A DNA stretch of 12,586 nt from an uncultured Collinsella sp. (GTDB lineage Bacteria; Actinomycetota; Coriobacteriia; Coriobacteriales; Coriobacteriaceae): positions 1-12,586 of the forward strand of contig CALFDL010000328.1 in NCBI GenBank assembly GCA_937950415.1, given 5' to 3'. The notes beneath the pieces were generated by a model, which saw only the letters and a list, made by a program, of their open reading frames with translations, was not told where the DNA came from and ran no database searches. The position numbers were made by a program, and so were the translations under genes. This document shows, one piece after another, positions 5,129 to 12,586 of this stretch. Each line of letters starts with the position of its first letter. Within the stretch, counting starts at the first letter, position 1.

Positions 5129-6343
5129 ATGAAATACGACTTTAGCTCGCTTATCGACCGCCACGGCATGGACGCCATCGCCGTTGACTCCTGGGGCGAG
5201 ATCCCCGGCATGGCTCCGAACGCACCCGACGAGGGCTTCGACCGCATCCCCATGTGGGTGGCGGACATGAACTTTGCCACGGTGCCCACGGTTCAGGAAC
5301 ACATCATTCAGCGCGCCCAGCACCCCATGTTTGGCTATTTCAATCCGCGTCCCGAGTACTTCGACCGCATCATCGAATGGCAGAGCCGCCGTAATGGCGT
5401 CGAAGGCCTGCTCCCCGAGCATATCGGCTACGAAAACGGCGTGCTGGGCGGCGTCGTGTCCACGCTGCGCGCGTATGTCCAGCCGGGCGATGCGGTGCTG
5501 GTCCACAGCCCCACCTACATTGGATTTACCAAGTCCATCGAAGCCGCGGGCTATCGCATTGTCCACAGCCCGCTTAAGCTCGACGACCAAGGCGTGTGGC
5601 GTATGGACTTTGAGGACATGGAGCGCAAGCTCGCCCAAAACCACATCCATGCCGCGGTGTTCTGCTCGCCGCACAATCCCTGCGGCCGCGTATGGGAGCG
5701 CGACGAGATCGAGCGCGCCATGGATATCTATCGCCAGCACGATTGCGTGGTGATCTCGGACGAGATTTGGTCCGATATCATCCTGCCGGGACACAAGCAT
5801 ATTCCGACGCAGTCGGTAAGCGAGGACGCCCGCATGCGCACGGTTGCCCTCTATGCGCCCAGCAAGACGTTCAACCTGGCGGGCCTGGTCGGCAGCTACC
5901 ACATCATCTATAACGAGACGCTGCGCGACCGCGTGCGCACCGTGTCCAACAAGACTCACTACAACGAGATGAACGTCCTCTCCATGCATGCGCTTATCGG
6001 TGCCTACCAGTCGCAAGGCTACGAGTGGGTGGACGAGCTCAACCAAGTGCTTGCCGGCAATATCGAGTACTTCTGCAATTACGTGGACGAGCATTTTGCG
6101 GGCGTGTCCTATTCGCGTCCGCAGGGTACCTACATGGTGTTTCTGGACTGCACCGAGTGGTGTCGCGAACATGGCCGCGATATTCAGTGGCTGCTTGACG
6201 AGGGGGCGCGCGTGGGCGTGGGGTATCAGGATGGCCGTCCGTTCCACGGGCCCTGCCACATTCGCGTGAATCTGGCGCTGCCGCTTTCGCGCGTGAGGGA
6301 AGCGTGCGACCGCCTGGACCGCTACGTTTTTAATGCACGGTAA
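5129..6343 (+). CDS. MalY/PatB-type PLP-dependent aminotransferase / cystathionine beta-lyase
   Basis: The 404-residue protein is a fold-type I aminotransferase of the MalY/PatB group, which cleaves C-S bonds of cystathionine or cysteine to give homocysteine or sulfide, pyruvate and ammonia. MWVADMNFATVP near the N-terminus is typical of the group. SPHNPCGR (about 180-187) binds PLP, DEIWSDIIL (about 211-219) holds the pyridine-nitrogen Asp, and SKTFNLAGL carries the Schiff-base Lys246. HIRVNLALP provides the carboxylate-binding Arg379. The ATG at 5129 is chosen because GGGAG lies 6 bases upstream; an in-frame GTG at 5081 has no such site. MalY of E. coli also represses maltose genes; nothing here indicates that role. 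It ends just before a strong hairpin. Confidence 0.93.
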   Translation: MKYDFSSLIDRHGMDAIAVDSWGEIPGMAPNAPDEGFDRIPMWVADMNFATVPTVQEHIIQRAQHPMFGYFNPRPEYFDRIIEWQSRRNGVEGLLPEHIGYENGVLGGVVSTLRAYVQPGDAVLVHSPTYIGFTKSIEAAGYRIVHSPLKLDDQGVWRMDFEDMERKLAQNHIHAAVFCSPHNPCGRVWERDEIERAMDIYRQHDCVVISDEIWSDIILPGHKHIPTQSVSEDARMRTVALYAPSKTFNLAGLVGSYHIIYNETLRDRVRTVSNKTHYNEMNVLSMHALIGAYQSQGYEWVDELNQVLAGNIEYFCNYVDEHFAGVSYSRPQGTYMVFLDCTEWCREHGRDIQWLLDEGARVGVGYQDGRPFHGPCHIRVNLALPLSRVREACDRLDRYVFNAR

Positions 6344-6355
6344 GTGTGCGCTGCA

Positions 6356-6393
6356 TGCGGGGCCTTCTGCCAAGTTGGCTAGAAGGCCCCGCA
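6356..6393 (+). terminator. GC-rich hairpin after the MalY/PatB gene
   Basis: TGCGGGGCCTTCT (6356-6368) and AGAAGGCCCCGCA (6381-6393) form a perfect 13-bp stem, and the loop contains GCCAA/TTGGC that could extend pairing. It begins 13 bases after the stop codon. The T-run is missing (GGGTAAAGC follows), so termination may be weak or Rho-assisted, but position and strength support a 3'-end structure. Confidence 0.65.
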
Positions 6394-6436
6394 GGGTAAA
6401 GCGTCTGTAACCATTGGGCGCTCGAGTGGTTTCATT

Positions 6437-6445
6437 TGCTATTAT
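6437..6445 (+). promoter_or_regulatory. Extended -10 promoter of the sensory operon
   Basis: TGCTATTAT is an extended -10 (TGn plus TATTAT at 6440-6445), 42 bases before the solute-binding protein start. TTGGGC at 6414-6419 is the only -35-like sequence, 20 bases away, which is longer than usual. An extended -10 can work with a poor -35. Confidence 0.5.
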
Positions 6446-6486
6446 TTCTAGCATTTCAGTCTGTAAACAGGATCGTCTGGAGCTCG

Positions 6487-7356
6487 ATGAAAAGACCCCG
6501 TCGCTCGGTTGCCATTTCGTTGTTTGTTGCGCTTGCAGTGGCGGGCGCCTTTGTCGTAGCGATAGCCGGCTGTTCTGGGTCGAATGACGAAGCCTCGACG
6601 TCTGCATCAAAAGGCCTGGATGCCTCTCAGGTCAAAGACGACGACCTTAAGACGCTCAACGTCGGAAGCGACCTCTATCCACCGTTTGTGTATACCGACG
6701 AGTACGGCGATATCGTTGGCCTGGATGTTGAGATATTGACCGAGGCGTTGGCCCGCATTGGTTACAAGCCAAAATACCAGCTGATTGACTGGGAAAAGAA
6801 GAAAGAGCTGCTGGCGAGCGGCGAGCTCGATTGTGTCATGGGCAGCTTTAGTATGACGGGTCGCGAAAGCGAATATCGTTGGGCCGGCCCGTACCTTGCG
6901 AGCCGCCAGGTGGTCGTGGTCAATCCCGAAAGCGACATCTACACGCTCGCCGATCTTGAGGGCAGGGTCGTGGGGGTGCAGTCCACCACCAAGCCCGAGG
7001 GCATTTTGCTCAACCGTACCAATGAAAAGGTTCCGCAAATCAAGGAGCTCTACAGCTTCTCGGACCGCTCATACCTGAACCCGGCGCTCGTCGAGGGCCT
7101 GGTCGACGCTATCGCCGCACATGAGTCCTCGCTGCTCACCTATGAAAAAGACTATGGCGTGACGTATCGCATTCTGAACGAGCCGCTGCTGGAGGTTGGT
7201 TTGGGCACCGCTTTCGATATCAACGATACGCGCGGCATCGACGTCAAGCTCACTCATGCCTACCAAGAAATGCTTGCCGATGGCACCATGGAACGCCTGG
7301 TGTCAAAGTACTTTGATGACCCCTCACCATTTTTGAATATGGAGGGCCTGTCGTGA
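6487..7356 (+). CDS. Family 3 extracellular solute-binding lipoprotein
   Basis: The 289-residue protein starts at MKRPRRSV (GGAG 4 bases upstream). It has a positively charged N-terminus, a hydrophobic stretch (about 8-26) and a lipobox ending at Cys29 (AIAGC), so it should be a membrane-anchored lipoprotein. From about residue 56 it is a periplasmic-binding-protein fold of the amino-acid type: LNVGSDLYPPFVYTDEYGDI, GLDVEILTEALARIGYK, ELLASGELDCVMGSFSMT and R(E)SEYRWAGPYL. No ABC permease or ATPase gene follows. Instead the stop codon overlaps the start of a hybrid histidine kinase, so it more likely presents its ligand to the kinase than to a transporter. The ligand is probably an amino acid or similar small polar molecule, by family analogy only. 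Confidence 0.9.
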   Translation: MKRPRRSVAISLFVALAVAGAFVVAIAGCSGSNDEASTSASKGLDASQVKDDDLKTLNVGSDLYPPFVYTDEYGDIVGLDVEILTEALARIGYKPKYQLIDWEKKKELLASGELDCVMGSFSMTGRESEYRWAGPYLASRQVVVVNPESDIYTLADLEGRVVGVQSTTKPEGILLNRTNEKVPQIKELYSFSDRSYLNPALVEGLVDAIAAHESSLLTYEKDYGVTYRILNEPLLEVGLGTAFDINDTRGIDVKLTHAYQEMLADGTMERLVSKYFDDPSPFLNMEGLS

Positions 7357-9545
7357 TCGATGCGCCCGACTACACCGCTCAGGAGCAGGGCAATCATTCG
7401 ACCTGGGTATGGCTCCTTGCCGCCCTGGTGGGTATAGCGCTCTCGGTTGTCGCCGGCATGATGAGCTACGGCTACACCACGGCCCAGGCCGAGCAGCGCT
7501 TTGCCGACGTTGTCGATTACGTGGCGACGCAGAGCCTTTCCTACGACGCGTTCAACAGCGCCTATGCGACCAAAAACCTGATTCGCGTTATGGAGATCGC
7601 CGGAGAGGTGGCGCGCGATACGGAGCGCGACGGTTCGGTGGATAATGCCGCACTGGAGCAATATGCTGACCAGTTCAACGTGAGCGCGCTGATCGTGACG
7701 GACGCATCTGGCAATTTGGTGTTCGAGTCCTCGACGGATGGCGTGGACTACGAGTCGCTTGCTACGTATCTCAAAGAGGCACCCGTACTGGAGGTGGCAA
7801 CCCATCCGCTTAAGTCCTATACCGCCCGCATCACGCTTGCGGATGATTCGGTCGCAGACATTGGCTGCGTAACCCGGCAGGATGGCGAGGGTATCGTTAT
7901 CTCTGTAAGGCATCAGAGCGCGAAGGCAGTTGCAAGCAATACACTCAAACTGCAGAGCCTGCTTGATGGCTATGAAACCATCGATAGCGGCAATATCGTG
8001 ATCGAAAACGATGGCAAGGTCGTTGCGACCAATGCCGTCGAACCTACCGTATTGGGCGTGTTCGACCTGCCCGCGACGGACGCCATCATTGTTGACGAAA
8101 TTAAGGATCGATGCCTGCCCGGCAAAGTCCGACTGGTCAACGTCAACGGCGAGTGGTATTTGGGCACATACGGCAAAGCGCAAAAATTCTACGTGTACAC
8201 CTATGCCTCGGCGCAGCGCTACTTTGAGGTCGTCGCGGCTGTCGCTGCCGGCGTGCTGGTGCTCTACAGCGGTGTTGTAGCCACTGTTGTGATGGTGCGT
8301 CGCCGCGCTGATCGTCGACGTTTGACGGACTTGCTGCAGCAGGAGCGCGACTATGGCGACAAGCTGGCAAAGGCGGCGCGTGAGGCCTCGTCTGCCAACT
8401 CGGCAAAGACAGAGTTTCTGCGTCGCATGAGCCACGATCTGCGCACGCCCATCAACGGCATTCGCGGCATGGTCGAGGTTGGCGATGCCAATGCGGACGA
8501 TCTGCAAAAGCAGACTGAGTGCCGCTCAAAAATCTGGACGGCATCGGGACTGCTGCTCGACCTTGCCAACGAGGCACTCGATATGAGTCGCCTGGAGAGC
8601 GGACAGGTCGACCTGAACCTCGTGCCCATAAATTTGGTGGCCCTCAACTGTGAAGTGCGCGATATTCTGGAGCGCCAGGCCGAGGAGCGCCTGGTGACAA
8701 TTATCTGCGATCAGCAGACGCTTAATCATCCCTATGCGCGGGTGAGCGTGACGCACCTCAAACGCTTGTTGCTCAATATTGCCGGCAATGCCGTCAAGTA
8801 CAATCGCCGGGGCGGCTATGTTCGCCTGGCGTGCCGCGAGGTGGAGCCAGCGGATGGCGTTCCTGTCTATGAATACACGATTGCCGATAACGGTATTGGC
8901 ATGAGTGAGGAGTTTCAACAGCACCTCTACGAGCCGTTTTGTCGCGAGGAGCAGCAGGTGGAAGGCGCTTCATCGGGAACTGGCCTGGGTGCGCCTATTG
9001 CCAAACAGTTGGTCGAGCTTATGGGCGGAACCATGAGCTTTTCGAGCATTTTGGGGCAGGGGACGACGTTTACCATCCGCTTGCCGTTCGAGAAATGCAA
9101 GCGCTCCGAGATTCCTCAGGCCGTGCGCGTGAACGCGGGCGACGGCGATGCGCTCCAGGACTTGCGCGTTTTGCTCGTAGAGGATAACGACCTGAATGCC
9201 GAGATTGCACAGTTTACGCTCGCCCGTGCCGGTGCCGTCGTGACGCATGCCAAGGATGGTGAGTCTGCCGTCGAGATGTTTGCCGCGAGCGCGCAGCACG
9301 AGTACGACGTGGTGTTGATGGACATCATGATGCCGGGCATCGATGGCCTTGAGGCCACGCGTCAGATTCGAGCGCTCGATCGCGAGGATGCCGCGACCAC
9401 GCCGATTATCGCCGTGAGTGCCAACGCCTTTGCCGACGACCGCAGGCTTTCGCGTGAGGCGGGCATGAACGCGCACCTGAGTAAACCAGTGAGTTCGCAG
9501 GAGCTCGTTGAGGCGCTTGTGCACATAGCCGCCGACGCTTCATAA
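7353..9545 (+). CDS. Hybrid sensor histidine kinase with Cache-like sensor and receiver domain
   Basis: A GTG start overlaps the upstream stop by 4 bases, with GGAGGG 7 bases before it. The 730-residue protein has a first membrane helix at about 17-38 and an extracytoplasmic region at about 40-288 with two PAS-like halves (around NVSALIVTDASGNLVFE and GNIVIENDGKVVATN), suggesting a double Cache domain. A second helix lies at about 292-315. HisKA carries His361 in FLRRMSHDLRTPINGI. The ATPase domain shows an N box (NIAGNAVKY, about 475-483), DNGIGM (512-517) and GTGLG (542-546). The C-terminal receiver (about 604-725) has the acidic pair E610/D611, phospho-acceptor Asp657 (VVLMDIMMPG), Ser689 and Lys711. 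All catalytic residues are intact. There is no Hpt or DNA-binding domain. It probably works with the lipoprotein encoded just upstream. Confidence 0.93.
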   Translation: MIDAPDYTAQEQGNHSTWVWLLAALVGIALSVVAGMMSYGYTTAQAEQRFADVVDYVATQSLSYDAFNSAYATKNLIRVMEIAGEVARDTERDGSVDNAALEQYADQFNVSALIVTDASGNLVFESSTDGVDYESLATYLKEAPVLEVATHPLKSYTARITLADDSVADIGCVTRQDGEGIVISVRHQSAKAVASNTLKLQSLLDGYETIDSGNIVIENDGKVVATNAVEPTVLGVFDLPATDAIIVDEIKDRCLPGKVRLVNVNGEWYLGTYGKAQKFYVYTYASAQRYFEVVAAVAAGVLVLYSGVVATVVMVRRRADRRRLTDLLQQERDYGDKLAKAAREASSANSAKTEFLRRMSHDLRTPINGIRGMVEVGDANADDLQKQTECRSKIWTASGLLLDLANEALDMSRLESGQVDLNLVPINLVALNCEVRDILERQAEERLVTIICDQQTLNHPYARVSVTHLKRLLLNIAGNAVKYNRRGGYVRLACREVEPADGVPVYEYTIADNGIGMSEEFQQHLYEPFCREEQQVEGASSGTGLGAPIAKQLVELMGGTMSFSSILGQGTTFTIRLPFEKCKRSEIPQAVRVNAGDGDALQDLRVLLVEDNDLNAEIAQFTLARAGAVVTHAKDGESAVEMFAASAQHEYDVVLMDIMMPGIDGLEATRQIRALDREDAATTPIIAVSANAFADDRRLSREAGMNAHLSKPVSSQELVEALVHIAADAS

Positions 9546-9547
9546 GC

Positions 9548-9587
9548 ATATGGCCCGGTTCCAAGGTTGGTTGGAACTGGGCCATAT
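9548..9587. terminator. Bidirectional hairpin between convergent genes
   Basis: Seventeen-base arms (9548-9564 and 9571-9587) pair with a single G·U around the 6-nt loop GGTTGG. It starts 3 bases after the hybrid kinase stop and lies 27 bases before the convergent flavoprotein stop. GCTATTTGC follows on the plus strand, a weak T-rich tail. It should end transcripts from both sides. Confidence 0.75.
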
Positions 9588-9614
9588 TGCTATTTGCGAG
9601 ACCTGCTGAGGGGC

Positions 9615-10094
9615 TTACTTTTCCTGAATTTGCTTACCGCAAAGATGCTCAATCGTAATCTCGTAGAGCTGGACGCCCTTAATATCCTTGGCGATTTCCT
9701 CTTCGACTTCTTCGGCAGAAGGGTAGTACTTAAGGGCGAGCTGGCGGACTTTGTCCTCGATAAACGCGGGGGTGTCATTCGCCAGGCGACAACGGCCAAA
9801 GACGACGGTGCTCATAACGTAGGGAGCCCAGTCACCGTCCTGGTACCACTCGTTGCCGTATACGGTAAAGCAGACCTTGTCATCGCGCTTGAGTGCGTCG
9901 ACCTTGTGGCCGGCTTTGGCGCCATGGAAATAGATCTTGTCGTGCTCGGCGTCAAAGAAGTAGTTGACGGGAATGGCGTACGGGTAGCCATCGTCGCCGT
10001 TGACGGCAAAGACGCCGCGCTTGCAGGTGGCGAGCAGTTTGCGCGCTTCCTCGTCGGTGATGGCGCGTTTCTTTCGACGTAAGGGCCTAAACAT
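9615..10094 (-). CDS. Pyridoxamine 5'-phosphate oxidase-family (NimA-like) flavoprotein
   Basis: The 159-residue protein starts MFRPLRRKKRAITDEEA, with AAAGGAAG 6 bases upstream of the ATG. The motifs GVFAVNGDDGYPYAIPVNYFFD (split barrel strands about 27-48), KIYFHGAKAGHKVDALKRDD (about 53-72) and VCFTVYG (74-80) are those of the PNPOx-like split-barrel group that includes NimA nitroimidazole-resistance proteins. Members bind FMN or other cofactors (heme, F420) and act as reductases or oxidases; the substrate here cannot be told from sequence. Whether it gives nitroimidazole resistance is unknown. It lies 41 bases downstream of the second hybrid kinase on the same strand, with no hairpin between, so the two may be co-transcribed. 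Confidence 0.88.
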   Translation of the reverse strand: MFRPLRRKKRAITDEEARKLLATCKRGVFAVNGDDGYPYAIPVNYFFDAEHDKIYFHGAKAGHKVDALKRDDKVCFTVYGNEWYQDGDWAPYVMSTVVFGRCRLANDTPAFIEDKVRQLALKYYPSAEEVEEEIAKDIKGVQLYEITIEHLCGKQIQEK

Positions 10095-10135
10095 CGTTGG
10101 CTTCCTTTCTACTGCGCATGGTGGTTGAGCACAAA

Positions 10136-12586
10136 CTATAGCGAAACAGCCCCGTTTTTCTTGATACAGGCGAGTATGTTTTTGAGCTTGTTAAAGTCGA
10201 GCGGTTTGGGCAGATGGGCGTTCATGCCGGCGTCGTGTGCCGCCTTGGCGTCCTCGGCAAAGGCATTGGCGGTGAGCGCGATGATGGGGATGTCGGCTGC
10301 ATCGACCTTCTCGTTCAGGCGAATCGCGCGGGTTGCCTCATAGCCGTCCATGTCCGGCATCATAATGTCCATCAGAATGGCATCGAAGCTGCCGGCGGGA
10401 CGGCCAACGTATAGGTCGACCGCTTCGTTGCCATCGGCGGCGCGAGTTACGACAATGCCTTCGCTTTCGAGCAGCGCCTGGGCAATCTCGGCATTGAGCT
10501 CGTTATCTTCTGCCAAAAGAACGTTCATGCCGGCAAGCGAGCAGCTGTCTGCTTGCTCGTCCGCGCGTTCTCTTGCCTGAGGGTCTTTGTCGATATCGAG
10601 CGGAATCTGGACGTTGAACGTACTCCCCACGCCAACCTCACTCGAAATCTCAATCGTGCCGCCCATCAGTTCAATAAGCGACTTGACGATTGGCATGCCC
10701 ATGCCGGTTCCCTGGAACTTGCTACGCGCATCGTCACCTTCCTGGGCAAACGGCTCATAGATATGCTTTAAAAACTCGGGAGCCATGCCAATGCCGGTAT
10801 CCGAAACGCTAAAGCAAAAGAGAGCGCGCCCGTTATCGAGTGGCTTGGTCTTTGAGCTAAAGGTGACGGAGCCGCCGTGCTTGTTGTACTTAATGCTGTT
10901 GTCTAACAGGTTGATCATGATCTGTCGGATATGGGTGGGACTGCCGATCACGTATGGCCCTGTGGCGTACGGCAGGCTATTGTCCTGCATTGTGATGCCG
11001 TTACCGGACGCGCGGAGCTTGCACAGCACCAGCGCATCGTCACAGAGCTCTTTGAGGTTAAAAGGAGCATGTTCCAGTGTTAGCTTGCGGTCTTCGATTT
11101 TGCCCATCTCGAGGATATCGTTGATCAGCGAGAGCAGGTGATTGGCGGCAACACGCGCCTTGGCGCGGCTTTCGCGGGCGACTTGCATATCGCCGTCTTT
11201 CAATTCCTCAATTTCGATAAGACCCAGGATGCCGTTGAGCGGCGTGCGGATGTCGTGACTCATGCGCGTGAGGAATGCTGTCTTAGCGGCGTTGGCGGCA
11301 TCGGCTTTCTGCTGTTCTTTCTGCGCGCGGTGAAGCGACCAGACAAGGATGATGATGCCGGTGAGCAAAATGCAGATGACGACTGCCGCAATGACGATGC
11401 GGTTGCGGTAGAGAAGTCGGAACGCATCCGATTCTTGCGCCGAGTGCGATGTGGGGGAATAACTGCTTGCAGAGAGCGATTCGCCGGCATTGACGATAGC
11501 CTTATTGATAATTCCCAACAGCTCGGGCTTGCCGCGCGAAATCAAACACGATAGTTGCGCCGTGTTGGTGAGCTCCTGCGTTTCGAAATCCTCGATGTCA
11601 TAGGTGTCGCGGATGGTTTCCAAGCGCGTGCTGGGGACAATGATGCAACTTGCCTCTCCCTTATTGAGGGCTTTGAGCGCCTCGCCGCCATTTGGATATT
11701 CGGTTATCGTTGCGTCGGGGAAGAGGCTCTCGAGCTCAAGACGGTTGACGATCGCGCTCTGCGTGCAAGCGATTTTCTTAAGGTCGCGGTTCAGGTTATT
11801 GCTGCTGTGAATGGCGGTCAGGGAAACCGTTCCCATCGGGTTTGACTGCACGACCCCTTTCTGTTCGGCAAGCCAGTAGTCGCGAAACAGAGGTAGGGCG
11901 ACATCGATAGTTCCGTTGGAAAGGGCTTTGACCATTTGCTTGTTATTTGAGATCGCGACTGTTTTAACCGTAATGCCAAACTTGTCGCGCAACGTCGTTG
12001 CAAGCGAGGCGAGCGACCCTTCCATCTCGCCGTCGTCATTTTGCGTGCAGTAGGGAAGTTGGTTTTTAAGATAGCCAATCGTGATGGTGTTGCCGTTTGC
12101 TTTGAGCCAGGAGGTCTCGGTGCCGGTGAGCGATGATGAGCCGCTGTTTTGGGCCGAGTAGCTCGATTTGACTTCGTCGTTATAGCGCGGGTTGACGCGG
12201 GCGATTGCCGTCATGGCGGCATTGATGTCATTCATCAAATCGGGGCGGCTTTTGGGAATGGCAAAATAGTAGTCGCTCGAGCCTACGTAGAACATGGGCG
12301 AGGCATCGGGCGACGAAATGGTGTCGTTCATGATGACGGCGTCGACCTCGCCGTCTGCAAGCGCCTCAAAGAGGGCGCTGCCGGTGTCGATTCCTTTATA
12401 GGTGCAGGTAACGCCTTCGTCGGCGAGCCACTGCTGGCCGACGATAGTTTGCATAACGCCAGAGTTGCAGCCGATGGTGAGGCCTTGGAGCGCTTGGGGG
12501 TCGCCCTTGGCCAGATCGTCGCGGTCGGGCCTGGCGTAGATGTAGTAGCGCTCGGTGCCCTCGGGGTTCGAGGAAAAGAGCAGCTT
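10136..12586 (-). CDS. Hybrid histidine kinase with fused solute-binding sensor domains (N-terminus missing)
   Basis: The frame is open to the right window edge (816 codons visible), so the start and any signal peptide are outside. Numbering from the Met at 12454, with 44 further residues visible before it: the end of one family-3 solute-binding domain runs to about residue 100. A second such domain covers about 122-325 (NTITIGYLKNQLPYC, then MVKALSNGTIDVALPLF). One membrane helix follows at about 352-373. HisKA has His400 (FLTRMSHDIRTPLNGIL). The ATPase domain has NLLDNSIKYN (about 515-524), DTGIGM and GTGMGM. The receiver (about 643-765) has E649/D650, phospho-acceptor Asp696 (ILMDIMMPDMDG) and a Lys in HLPKP. 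The layout resembles the BvgS/EvgS sensor type but ends after the receiver, with no Hpt domain. It should sense small polar ligands outside the cell. Confidence 0.93.
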   Translation of the reverse strand, partial: KLLFSSNPEGTERYYIYARPDRDDLAKGDPQALQGLTIGCNSGVMQTIVGQQWLADEGVTCTYKGIDTGSALFEALADGEVDAVIMNDTISSPDASPMFYVGSSDYYFAIPKSRPDLMNDINAAMTAIARVNPRYNDEVKSSYSAQNSGSSSLTGTETSWLKANGNTITIGYLKNQLPYCTQNDDGEMEGSLASLATTLRDKFGITVKTVAISNNKQMVKALSNGTIDVALPLFRDYWLAEQKGVVQSNPMGTVSLTAIHSSNNLNRDLKKIACTQSAIVNRLELESLFPDATITEYPNGGEALKALNKGEASCIIVPSTRLETIRDTYDIEDFETQELTNTAQLSCLISRGKPELLGIINKAIVNAGESLSASSYSPTSHSAQESDAFRLLYRNRIVIAAVVICILLTGIIILVWSLHRAQKEQQKADAANAAKTAFLTRMSHDIRTPLNGILGLIEIEELKDGDMQVARESRAKARVAANHLLSLINDILEMGKIEDRKLTLEHAPFNLKELCDDALVLCKLRASGNGITMQDNSLPYATGPYVIGSPTHIRQIMINLLDNSIKYNKHGGSVTFSSKTKPLDNGRALFCFSVSDTGIGMAPEFLKHIYEPFAQEGDDARSKFQGTGMGMPIVKSLIELMGGTIEISSEVGVGSTFNVQIPLDIDKDPQARERADEQADSCSLAGMNVLLAEDNELNAEIAQALLESEGIVVTRAADGNEAVDLYVGRPAGSFDAILMDIMMPDMDGYEATRAIRLNEKVDAADIPIIALTANAFAEDAKAAHDAGMNAHLPKPLDFNKLKNILACIKKNGAVSL

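Noticed and set aside
5039..6610. A 523-codon minus-strand frame opposite the MalY/PatB gene
   Set aside because: It is a shadow in GC-rich coding DNA: the plus strand encodes a complete, motif-perfect aminotransferase, and the minus frame runs through the 6356-6393 hairpin and into the lipoprotein gene.
6487..7356. Complete amino-acid ABC transporter
   Set aside because: Only the binding protein is present; the next gene is a histidine kinase and no permease or ATPase follows.
7260..8507. A 415-codon minus-strand frame opposite the first hybrid kinase
   Set aside because: It covers the sensor region of a kinase with all motifs intact on the plus strand, and no domain is recognisable in the minus product.

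Overview
The window (about 12.6 kb) looks like chromosomal DNA of a fairly GC-rich Gram-positive gut bacterium, most likely of the Coriobacteriia (Collinsella-like). This placement is inferred from codon use, the gene families and the many short intergenic palindromes; no rRNA or other taxonomic marker is present.

Layout. 1-761 holds the C-terminal part of a MacB/FtsX-type ABC transporter permease. It is followed by a perfect palindrome and a tRNA-dihydrouridine synthase (815-1768, +). 1763-3014 is a repeat-rich, AT-richer island whose only clear gene is a small ribbon-helix-helix protein (1919-2185, -), an apparently orphan antitoxin-like repressor. The island contains a composite direct repeat of about 95 bp in two copies (1804-1903 and 2886-2980). 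Each copy ends in a hairpin plus T-run that probably terminates the minus-strand gene next to it. Between the copies lies an inverted pair of 30-bp identical sequences (2586-2615 and 2786-2815), each carrying a Shine-Dalgarno-like sequence and the start of a tiny hydrophobic ORF.

3015-4139 (-) is a probable two-gene operon: an XRE-type HTH regulator with a zinc ribbon and a TipAS-like C-terminal domain, then a glutaredoxin-like protein. Divergent from it are trmO (4280-5017, +, probably leaderless) and a MalY/PatB-type PLP-dependent C-S lyase/aminotransferase (5129-6343, +), which ends at a strong hairpin.

6487-12586 is a sensory block. A family-3 solute-binding lipoprotein overlaps by 4 bases with a Cache-like hybrid histidine kinase (7353-9545, +). 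A bidirectional hairpin separates it from a convergent pair on the minus strand: a PNPOx/NimA-like flavoprotein (9615-10094) and a second hybrid kinase (10136 to the window edge) with solute-binding domains fused to its N-terminal side. The two kinases are paralogous from the HisKA domain onward, but present the solute-binding module in two ways, as a separate lipoprotein or as a fusion. No Hpt protein or DNA-binding response regulator is visible, so the output partner lies elsewhere.

Most genes are ordinary members of known families. The least explained region is the 1763-3014 repeat island with its mirrored micro-ORFs.
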